14,511 bases of DNA from Omnitrophica WOR_2 bacterium GWA2_47_8 (GTDB lineage: Bacteria > Omnitrophota > Gorgyraeia > Zapsychrales > GWA2-47-8): contig MHFY01000009.1 in the NCBI GenBank assembly GCA_001805375.1, positions 1 to 14,511 of the forward strand, read 5' to 3'. The notes beneath the pieces are model-generated. The model did no database searches and was not told the origin of the DNA. It saw nothing but the letters and a program-made list of their open reading frames with translations. Below, piece by piece: positions 8,509 through 14,511 of this stretch (the first letter of the stretch is position 1; each line of letters begins with the position of its first letter). The position numbers were made by a program, and so were the translations under genes.

Positions 8509-8606
8509 AGCGAAAGAAGTCGGAAGCCAGAGGTCAGAAAAAAATAGACAGCTACTAAAAGTTTTTACCGTTTGTTTCTGGCTTCTGACTTCTGGCTTCT
8601 CGCTTC
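8509..8606. repeat. Long imperfect inverted repeat built from heptamers (copy 2), between moxR and the DUF58 gene
   Basis: The 25-nt left arm (8516-8540) and right arm (8575-8599) match at 20 of 25 positions. All five differences are transitions compatible with G-U pairing, so the RNA could form a 25-bp stem. An outer AGCGA/TCGCT pair (8509-8513, 8600-8604) extends it after a 2-nt bulge. The left arm is three heptamers (GAAGTCG, GAAGCCA, GAGGTCA); the right arm has four (TGGCTTC, TGACTTC, TGGCTTC, TCGCTTC), ending at 8606. It begins 3 bp after the moxR stop and ends 9 bp before the next start codon. Same unit as copy 1. Confidence 0.87.
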
Positions 8607-8615
8607 AAGATTTAT

Positions 8616-9530
8616 ATGATCCCCAAAGAAATCCTTAAAAAGATCCGCCGTATCGAGATCACCACCTCTCATTTGGTGACGGATGTCTTTGCCGGGCAGT
8701 ATCATAGTGTTTTCAAAGGCCAGGGCATTGAATTCGATGAGGTCCGGGAATACAATCCTGGTGATGATATCCGCTCCATTGATTGGAACGTCACGGCCCG
8801 CACCGGCACCGTCCATGTCAAAAAATACGTCGAAGAGAGAGAATTGACCGTCATGGTCCTGGTTGACGCGTCGGGGTCCTCATATTTCGGCACGGTCAAT
8901 CAGTTGAAAAGCAGTTTGGCCGCCGAGATCGCCGCGGTATTGGCGTTTTCCGCCATCCGCAATAACGATAAGGTGGGCTTGATCATTTTTAGTGACGGGA
9001 TCGAGAGATTTATTCCCCCGCGCAAAGGTTCCCGTCATGTGCTAAGGGTCATCCGGGAGATCCTTTACTTCAAACCCAAAGGCAAAGGGACCAACATTCC
9101 GGCGGCGCTGGATTATCTTAATAAAGTCACCCGGCATAAGACGGTGTCTTTTCTCATTTCAGATTTTCTGCAGGATGAAGCGGGGCGGAGAAGAGATAAG
9201 AATTCAAAAAATCCTTTAAAACAAACGCTGGTGCTCGCCAATAAACGGCATGACCTGATCGCAATCACTCTGAATGACCCGAAAGAAATGGCCTTGGAGA
9301 ATTCCGGGTTGATCATTTTAGAAGACGCTGAAACTGGAAAACGGGTTTATATCGACTCATCGGACCCGCGCATCCGTCAAGAATTCGCCGAGATCGCAAA
9401 AAAACGCATCCAGGAACGGGAGGCGCTTTTAAATTCGGTGAGGGTCGACCGGATCGATGTCGCCACGGATAAGCCTTATTCCCAGGCCTTGGTCAAGTTT
9501 TTTAAGCAAAGACAAAAACGATTTCGCTAA
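8616..9530 (+). CDS. DUF58 family protein with VWA-like fold
   Basis: 304 residues. The DUF58 signature VREYNPGDDIRSIDWNVTAR (43-62) is intact. A VWA-like fold follows, with MIDAS residues DASGS (84-88), T159 (GKGTN) and D183 (LISDF). No membrane segment is seen, so it is probably cytoplasmic. DUF58 proteins regularly follow moxR and are thought to be partners of the ATPase. The start codon has no visible Shine-Dalgarno: the preceding bases are the end of the heptamer inverted repeat. No in-frame alternative start lies upstream. 18 bp separate it from the next gene. Confidence 0.93.
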   Translation: MIPKEILKKIRRIEITTSHLVTDVFAGQYHSVFKGQGIEFDEVREYNPGDDIRSIDWNVTARTGTVHVKKYVEERELTVMVLVDASGSSYFGTVNQLKSSLAAEIAAVLAFSAIRNNDKVGLIIFSDGIERFIPPRKGSRHVLRVIREILYFKPKGKGTNIPAALDYLNKVTRHKTVSFLISDFLQDEAGRRRDKNSKNPLKQTLVLANKRHDLIAITLNDPKEMALENSGLIILEDAETGKRVYIDSSDPRIRQEFAEIAKKRIQEREALLNSVRVDRIDVATDKPYSQALVKFFKQRQKRFR

Positions 9531-9548
9531 TTCCGCTAACGGTACACT

Positions 9549-10055
9549 ATGAACCCTGACGCGCTCAAAGATATCAAACCGCCGGTTGATTTCCCGCCGG
9601 ATTATACGCTTTTGTATGTCATTTTATTCCTGGTCTTCGCCGCCGCGGCGTTTTTTCTTCTTAAATACTTTCTGCAACAAAAGAAAGAACCTCCTACCGT
9701 GCCCGTCAAATTTTCCGCCTTTGAGATCGCCAGTAAACGCTTAAGCCTTTTAGTCCAGAAAAATTACCCCGCCCAGGGAAAGATCAAAGAATATTTCAGC
9801 GAGCTTGCGGACATCATCCGCCGTTATATTGAAGAGCGTTTTTATTTGAAGGCGCCGGAGATGACCACCCAGGAATTCTTGGAAAAGATCAGCCACGGTC
9901 AAGAGCTTAAATCTGAACATAAACAGCTTTTGAAGGAATTCTTAAACGTTTGTGATCAGGTAAAATTCGCGAAATACAGTCCAGCCGCAAAAGAAATAGA
10001 AGAGGCCTTTCAGTTGGCGAAGCGATTCTTGGAGGAAACAAGAGATGGAATTTAA
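9549..10055 (+). CDS. DUF4381-like single-pass membrane protein of the Bat operon
   Basis: 168 residues. A proline-rich N-terminus (DIKPPVDFPPDY) precedes one transmembrane helix (about 20-42), then a Lys-rich stretch and an alpha-helical cytoplasmic domain with the motif YFSELADIIRRYIEERFYLKAPEMTTQEFL, typical of the small protein between DUF58 and BatA in Bat/MoxR operons (DUF4381 in many genomes). Function unknown; probably a scaffold of the membrane complex. Its 3' end overlaps batA by 11 bp. The Shine-Dalgarno is weak. Confidence 0.8.
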   Translation: MNPDALKDIKPPVDFPPDYTLLYVILFLVFAAAAFFLLKYFLQQKKEPPTVPVKFSAFEIASKRLSLLVQKNYPAQGKIKEYFSELADIIRRYIEERFYLKAPEMTTQEFLEKISHGQELKSEHKQLLKEFLNVCDQVKFAKYSPAAKEIEEAFQLAKRFLEETRDGI

Positions 10056-11043
10056 AGATCCCTGGATATTATTATTGATCCCTGTCTGTTTGGGGGTCGT
10101 TTATTATTTCTATCGAGCCAATACACAGCCCACCCTGCGTTTCTCCTCCGTGGATTCGTTTTCCAAGATCGGGAACAGTTGGAAGGTTCTCGTAAGCGAG
10201 CGGATGATCTTTTTACGGTTGATCGTCCTGGCGCTATTTTTAATATCGTTGGCCGGGCCGCGTAAAGTGTTAGAGAAAACCGAAACATCAGCGGAAGGGA
10301 TCGATATTGTTCTGGCGGTCGATGCCTCAGGCAGTATGGCGGCAGAGGATTTTAGGATCAATAACCGCCGGGTCAATCGCCTGGAGGTCGTAAAAAATGT
10401 GGTTGAGGAATTTATCGATCAGCGCAAGGCGGACCGTATCGGGCTGGTGGTTTTTGCCGCGCATGCGTTTACGGTCTGTCCCGTGACCACGGACCATGAA
10501 TGGCTTAAAAGCAACTTAGAGAGGGTGGAACTGGGCAGCCTCGGTCAAGACGGGACCGCCATTGGTTCCTCGATCAGCTCCGCCGTCGGCCGACTTAAAA
10601 CAAGCAAGGCCAAATCTAAGGTGGTCATTCTTTTGACCGATGGCGTTAATAACGCGGGGACCATCGATCCGTTGACCGCCGCGAAAGCCGCAAAGACATT
10701 CGGTATCAAAATTTATACGATCGGGGCCGGGTCTAAGGATCTGGTACCGTTTCCGGCCCAGGATCTTTGGGGCCGCACGGTTTATCAGAACGTCCAGATC
10801 GATATGGATGAGGCCTTGCTCAAAAGGATAGCCCAGGAAACAGGCGCCGAATATTTTCGGGCCACGGACACAGAATCTTTAAAGGAAATTTATCAGCAGA
10901 TCGACCGCCTGGAAAAAACAAAGATCGAGCAGTTCGGTTATAAGGAATATAAAGAATTATTCCCGTATTTTTTTGTTGCAGCCCTTTTGCTTTTGTTGGC
11001 AGAGCTTGTCTTAACACATACGGTATTGATGAGGATCCCTTAA
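10045..11043 (+). CDS. batA: BatA, membrane-anchored von Willebrand factor A protein
   Basis: 332 residues. Two N-terminal membrane helices (about 6-23 and 54-71), a VWA domain (about 87-280) with a complete MIDAS metal site (DASGS 93-97, T171, D199 in LLTDG), and a C-terminal helix (about 307-326). The family layout (BatA/Aer_N-type N-terminus, GPRKV before the VWA domain) is intact. GGAGG (10031-10035) precedes the start, and the gene begins inside the DUF4381-like gene. Bat proteins were named for aerotolerance in Bacteroides; in other bacteria they are linked to envelope stress, motility or virulence. Confidence 0.93.
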   Translation: MEFKDPWILLLIPVCLGVVYYFYRANTQPTLRFSSVDSFSKIGNSWKVLVSERMIFLRLIVLALFLISLAGPRKVLEKTETSAEGIDIVLAVDASGSMAAEDFRINNRRVNRLEVVKNVVEEFIDQRKADRIGLVVFAAHAFTVCPVTTDHEWLKSNLERVELGSLGQDGTAIGSSISSAVGRLKTSKAKSKVVILLTDGVNNAGTIDPLTAAKAAKTFGIKIYTIGAGSKDLVPFPAQDLWGRTVYQNVQIDMDEALLKRIAQETGAEYFRATDTESLKEIYQQIDRLEKTKIEQFGYKEYKELFPYFFVAALLLLLAELVLTHTVLMRIP

Positions 11044-12044
11044 TGCGTTTTGCGGAATGGCCCATGGTGTATTGGCTTGGGGTGAGCTTGGCGGCTGTTT
11101 TCTTTCTTTTATGGGCAAAGAGACGGCGGGAAAGTTTAAGAAATAAATTTGCCCAGGAAAATCTTTTCAACCAGCTGATAAGCGGGGCCGATGATAAAAC
11201 CGAGGTCACGCGGATCATTTTGATCGCTTTGGTCGGGATATTTTCTATTATCAGCCTTATGCGGCCGCAATGGGGTTTTACCTGGAGAGAGGTCAAACGG
11301 ATGGGGCTGGATATCTTGGTGGCGGTCGATGTTTCGAAAAGCATGCTCACCCAGGATGTTAAACCAAACCGCTTGGAGCGTTCAAAATTGGCGGTTAAGG
11401 ATCTGGTTAAGCGTCTGGAAGGCGATCGTATCGGATTGGTTGCCTTTGCAGGGGATGCCTTTTTGGTTTGTCCGTTGACCATCGATTATCCGGGTTTTCT
11501 CATGACATTGGATAGTTTATCGCCGGACATTGTATCTCAGGGCGGGACATCGATCTCCGCTGCCATCAGCGAGGCGAGCCGGAGTTTTAAAAGTACCCCC
11601 GGCCGTTACAAGGCGCTGGTGATCTTGACCGATGGGGAAGATCTGGAAGGCGATGTTGCACAATGGGCTAAGAAGGCGAAAGAGGAAGGATTGAAAATAT
11701 TTACCGTCGGTATCGGCACCAAGGAAGGGGAGCTTATACAGTTGACGAACGAAACAGGAGAAAAAGAATTTTTAAAGGACAGACAGGGTAATTTTGTTAA
11801 ATCCCGGCTGAATGAGAATGTCCTGCAGGAGACCGCGGCCACGACCGGCGGGGTCTATGTACGTTCCGGCGGGGCGCGGTTCGGGTTGGATGTGATCTAC
11901 GATGAACATTTAAGCAAAATGGAAAAACGGGAGATCAAAGCGCAAATGGAAAAGCGTTACTTTGAGCGTTTTCAGATCCCTTTATTTTTGGCCTTCGTGT
12001 TCTTGCTTTGGGAAACACTGCTAACCGTGAGAAGGATCAGGTGA
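11043..12044 (+). CDS. batB: BatB, membrane-anchored von Willebrand factor A protein
   Basis: 333 residues, paralogous to BatA in layout: N-terminal helices (about 9-24 and 58-73), a VWA domain with complete MIDAS (DVSKS 96-100, T169 in QGGTS, D197 in ILTDGED), and a C-terminal helix (about 312-326). Start overlaps the batA stop by 1 bp (TAATG), with GAGGA 7 nt upstream, so translation is coupled. BatA and BatB are thought to form a membrane complex with the downstream TPR protein. Confidence 0.93.
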   Translation: MRFAEWPMVYWLGVSLAAVFFLLWAKRRRESLRNKFAQENLFNQLISGADDKTEVTRIILIALVGIFSIISLMRPQWGFTWREVKRMGLDILVAVDVSKSMLTQDVKPNRLERSKLAVKDLVKRLEGDRIGLVAFAGDAFLVCPLTIDYPGFLMTLDSLSPDIVSQGGTSISAAISEASRSFKSTPGRYKALVILTDGEDLEGDVAQWAKKAKEEGLKIFTVGIGTKEGELIQLTNETGEKEFLKDRQGNFVKSRLNENVLQETAATTGGVYVRSGGARFGLDVIYDEHLSKMEKREIKAQMEKRYFERFQIPLFLAFVFLLWETLLTVRRIR

Positions 12045-12934
12045 AAAGAATATTCCTAACAATTTTGATCTTAGGCGCGTTTGTTTTCCCAGCGCAGGCC
12101 TCTAAGGTCAGGGATGTGCGGGAAGGGAATAAATTATATGCTCAAGGCAAATATAACGAAGCCATGGAGAAATATACCGATGCGTTAAAAAAGGACGCAA
12201 ACTCGGATATCGTTAATTTTAATTTAGGCGCTTCTCTCTATAAGAAGGAAGATTATGCGGGGGCGTTGACCCATTATCAAAGGGCCCTTTTAGGCCACGA
12301 CCAGAAGATCAAGGAGAACGTCCATTATAATTTGGGCAATACGCTGTACCGCTCCGGCATCAAAAAAGAAAATTCAGATTTAAAATCAGCCATCGCTTCT
12401 CTGGAAAAGGCCTTGGAGGAATATAAGGAAGATCTAAGCGTTACCCCGGAGGACCCGGACACGAAGCAAAATCAGGCCTTTGTGGGAAAAGAATTGGAGC
12501 GTTTAAAGAAAAAGCTTCAGGAACAGCAGAAAAATCAACAATCCAAAGAGCCACAGCAGCAACAGGACCAGCAAAAGGATCAACAGTCCGGTGACCAAAA
12601 GCAGAATGAACAGCCAAAGGACAAGGAAGAAAAGAAGGGTGGTCAGTTGGGACAGTTTAATGAGGAGAAAGAAAAACAAGAGCCGTCGACCGCACAAGAA
12701 CAGAATCAGGAAGATTTAGAGAAGAACAAACAGGGATCGCAACAGCAGAATCAGCAAAATCAGCAGGATCAGCCGCCGCGGCATGGTTCTTCTTATAAGG
12801 CCGATGCCAAAGAATTGTCTGAAGAAGAGGCAAAAAAGCTTTTAGAGAATTATTCGCAGAATGAAGAACCCAGGGGGTTATTGATCCTGACCCCGCAAAA
12901 GCCCAAAACAACAGAGGTTGAAAAAGATTGGTAA
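12041..12934 (+). CDS. batC: BatC, exported TPR protein with long Gln-rich region
   Basis: 297 residues from GTG at 12041, which overlaps the batB stop (GTGA) and has AAGGA upstream. An ATG at 12008 is in frame but would put 11 charged residues before the signal peptide. Residues 1-20 are a signal peptide (hydrophobic ILTILILGAFVF-like core, probable cleavage at AQA-S). TPR units occupy about 24-127, with NLGASLYKKEDYAGALTHYQRALLG and NVHYNLGNTLYRSG. Residues about 160-245 are extremely Gln/Lys/Glu-rich and likely disordered. A conserved-looking C-terminus (LSEEEAKKLLENYSQNEE, ending EKDW) follows. Probably periplasmic, working with BatA, BatB and BatD. Confidence 0.92.
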   Translation: MKRIFLTILILGAFVFPAQASKVRDVREGNKLYAQGKYNEAMEKYTDALKKDANSDIVNFNLGASLYKKEDYAGALTHYQRALLGHDQKIKENVHYNLGNTLYRSGIKKENSDLKSAIASLEKALEEYKEDLSVTPEDPDTKQNQAFVGKELERLKKKLQEQQKNQQSKEPQQQQDQQKDQQSGDQKQNEQPKDKEEKKGGQLGQFNEEKEKQEPSTAQEQNQEDLEKNKQGSQQQNQQNQQDQPPRHGSSYKADAKELSEEEAKKLLENYSQNEEPRGLLILTPQKPKTTEVEKDW

Positions 12935-12935
12935 A

Positions 12936-14511
12936 ATGATTAAGATATTCCCTATGCCAAAATTGAGAAATTTATTTTTTATTGGGCTCAGTCTTGCCCT
13001 CAGCGCGGGATTTTTATGTCATGCGGTGCTTGCAGCGGATATTACCTTTGAAGCCAGCGTCAACAAAAGCCGAGTTCCCCTAGGCTCAACGGTCCAGTTG
13101 ACGTTAGCGGTTAGGGGTACGGAAACTACGCCGGACATTGAAACGCCTGACATCGCCAATGTTCAAGTCCGTTATTTAGGCCCTTCCACGCAGATCACGA
13201 TCATTAATGGCCAGTATTCACGGACCAATTCTTACATTTATAGTTTATATCCTTCGCAGGTGGGAAAATTCACTGTCCCTACGGTCCACGTAACGATCGA
13301 TGGTAAGGATTATGCGTCCAATCCGGTTGAAGTTGAAGTGGTGGAACAGTCGCAGGCCCAATCAGGTGGGCAGAATGGGACGGCCACCAAGATCGAGGAT
13401 AAGATATTTTTAACTTTGGAAACACCTAAAAAAGAGGTTTATTTGTATGAAAAGGTCCCGGTCACCATCAAGCTTTATGTGCAGGATCTAGCGGTGCGGG
13501 ATATTGATCTTCCGCAGATCGACAGCCCGGGTTTTTCTGCGGATCCATTTAAACGGCCGACCCAATATCAGGAGGTTTTCGGAGGATTGCGTTATCACGT
13601 GATCGAGTTTAATGTCGATCTGTATCCCACGCGCAGCGGTGAAAGCGTCTTAGGCCCGGCAGAGCTTTTCTGCAATATCATCCAGCGGATCCCCAGTAAT
13701 AGAAGAACGCTCTTCGGCAATTTTGACCAATTTTTCTCTGATGACTTTTTTGATGAAGACGGCCAGGGCGGATTCTTCGACCAGATCCAAAAAGAACCGT
13801 TAACCTTAAAATCTTCGGACATCCCGATCAATGTATTGCCTTTGCCTGATGAAGGAAAGCCGGAGGGTTTTTCAAAAGCGGTCGGATTATTTGATTTTGA
13901 TGTCACGGTAAGCCCGCAAGAAGTGAAGGTGGGGGATCCTGTTACGGCGCGGATGCGGGTGTGGGGAGCGGGGGATCTTAAAAGCATTGAACTTCCGGCC
14001 TTTAAAGAAAATGAGCAGTTTAAGGTTTATGACCCGCAGATCAAGGAAGAAAACGGCGAAAAGGTCCTCGAGCAGGTGATCATCCTCCGCTCTGAGAACA
14101 TCAAAGAGATCCCCGCGATTCCCTTTAATTATTTTAATCCGCAAACCAAACACTATGAGACCATTGTCAAAGGGCCGTTCCCGCTCAAGGTCTCTGCCCC
14201 CAGTAGTCAGGACGAATTTAGGGTCATGGATATGACGGATAAGAAAAAAGAACCTGATCTGCCCCAAGAAAAAAGAAAAGAAGATTTGGGTCGTGATATC
14301 ATCTATATTAAAGAGTCGCCGGGACAGGTTATTCAATGGGCCAAATCCTCTCAATCTTACGAAAATCTTTTTTATATTTTCTGTTTTCTTGGTATCACCA
14401 TTATTTTTGTCATCCTCAATATGTTTTATTTAAGGAGGAATCGGTTGAGGACCGATGTCGCTTATGCCCGGCGACTGCGGGCCCCGGCTAAGGCTAGGGC
14501 GGGTTTGGCTG
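12936..14511 (+). CDS. batD: BatD, periplasmic oxygen-tolerance-type protein, 3' end cut by window edge
   Basis: 525 codons are visible and the frame stays open to the right edge. ATG at 12936, 1 bp after the batC stop; an alternative ATG at 12954 gives a neater signal peptide, and neither has a strong Shine-Dalgarno. A signal peptide ends near VLA-ADITFEAS (about residue 33). It is followed by repeated Ig-like beta domains as in the BatD family (PF13584): ITFEASVNKSRVPLGSTVQL, FLTLETPKKEVYLYEKVPVTIKLYV and FDFDVTVSPQEVKVGDPVTARMRV are the paralogous domain openings. One membrane helix (about 477-499) follows, then an Arg-rich cytoplasmic start of a C-terminal part. An acidic, Phe-rich loop (about 265-290, FDQFFSDDFFDEDGQGGFFD) interrupts the beta-rich domain. 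Confidence 0.9.
   Translation, partial: MIKIFPMPKLRNLFFIGLSLALSAGFLCHAVLAADITFEASVNKSRVPLGSTVQLTLAVRGTETTPDIETPDIANVQVRYLGPSTQITIINGQYSRTNSYIYSLYPSQVGKFTVPTVHVTIDGKDYASNPVEVEVVEQSQAQSGGQNGTATKIEDKIFLTLETPKKEVYLYEKVPVTIKLYVQDLAVRDIDLPQIDSPGFSADPFKRPTQYQEVFGGLRYHVIEFNVDLYPTRSGESVLGPAELFCNIIQRIPSNRRTLFGNFDQFFSDDFFDEDGQGGFFDQIQKEPLTLKSSDIPINVLPLPDEGKPEGFSKAVGLFDFDVTVSPQEVKVGDPVTARMRVWGAGDLKSIELPAFKENEQFKVYDPQIKEENGEKVLEQVIILRSENIKEIPAIPFNYFNPQTKHYETIVKGPFPLKVSAPSSQDEFRVMDMTDKKKEPDLPQEKRKEDLGRDIIYIKESPGQVIQWAKSSQSYENLFYIFCFLGITIIFVILNMFYLRRNRLRTDVAYARRLRAPAKARAGLA

Noticed and set aside
11043..11482. Minus-strand open frame spanning 10820-11482 across the batA/batB junction
   Set aside because: It overlaps two strongly supported VWA genes; no motif and no ribosome site.
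12008..12040. ATG at 12008 as the batC start
   Set aside because: It would add a charged 11-residue extension before a good signal peptide, while GTG at 12041 has AAGGA upstream and a GTGA overlap with batB.
12503..12697. Leu-rich 64-residue minus-strand frame that looks like a membrane peptide
   Set aside because: It is the complement of the CAG/CAA/AAG-rich batC low-complexity region, which automatically reads as Leu/Phe on the other strand.

Overview
The window is a gene-dense bacterial segment of moderate GC with no rRNA, tRNA, CRISPR array or recognisable insertion sequence. Gene content (group-4-hydrogenase/complex-I-like antiporter subunit, a helix-turn-helix/PTS-IIA fusion, HrcA/CIRCE-type groESL control, a complete Bat/MoxR operon) suggests an uncultivated, probably anaerobic, diderm bacterium. 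My best guess is Candidatus Omnitrophota or a neighbouring lineage. This rests on overall gene style, not on a phylogenetic marker.

Left part (1-4453), all on the minus strand. A three-gene operon reads sulP -> HTH/EIIA -> hyfB-like, with gaps of only 2 and 3 bp, and runs off the left edge inside the hyfB-like gene. It has its own extended -10 promoter (about 3777-3785). It combines an inorganic anion transporter, a DNA-binding protein fused to a phosphorylatable PTS IIA domain, and an ion-translocating membrane subunit, and is the most intriguing association here. Upstream of it, also on the minus strand, lies a HAD phosphatase.

Middle part (4454-7390), plus strand. A small DUF486 membrane protein and a lone CheY-like receiver precede groES-groEL. 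The groE leader has a perfect -35/-10 promoter, then a terminator-like hairpin with a U-tract, then a CIRCE operator, then groES. A terminator between promoter and operator is unusual and suggests attenuation in addition to HrcA repression.

Right part (7391-14511), plus strand. moxR, a DUF58 protein, a DUF4381-like membrane protein, batA, batB, batC and batD (cut by the right edge) form a Bat (Bacteroides aerotolerance-type) operon. The last five genes overlap or nearly touch. In this family a MoxR AAA+ ATPase is thought to act on von Willebrand factor A (VWA) proteins at the membrane: DUF58, BatA and BatB carry VWA folds, BatC a periplasmic TPR domain, BatD a large periplasmic domain. Two long imperfect inverted repeats built from a degenerate 7-bp unit (GAAGYCA and its complement) flank moxR and look like copies of a dispersed repeat family.
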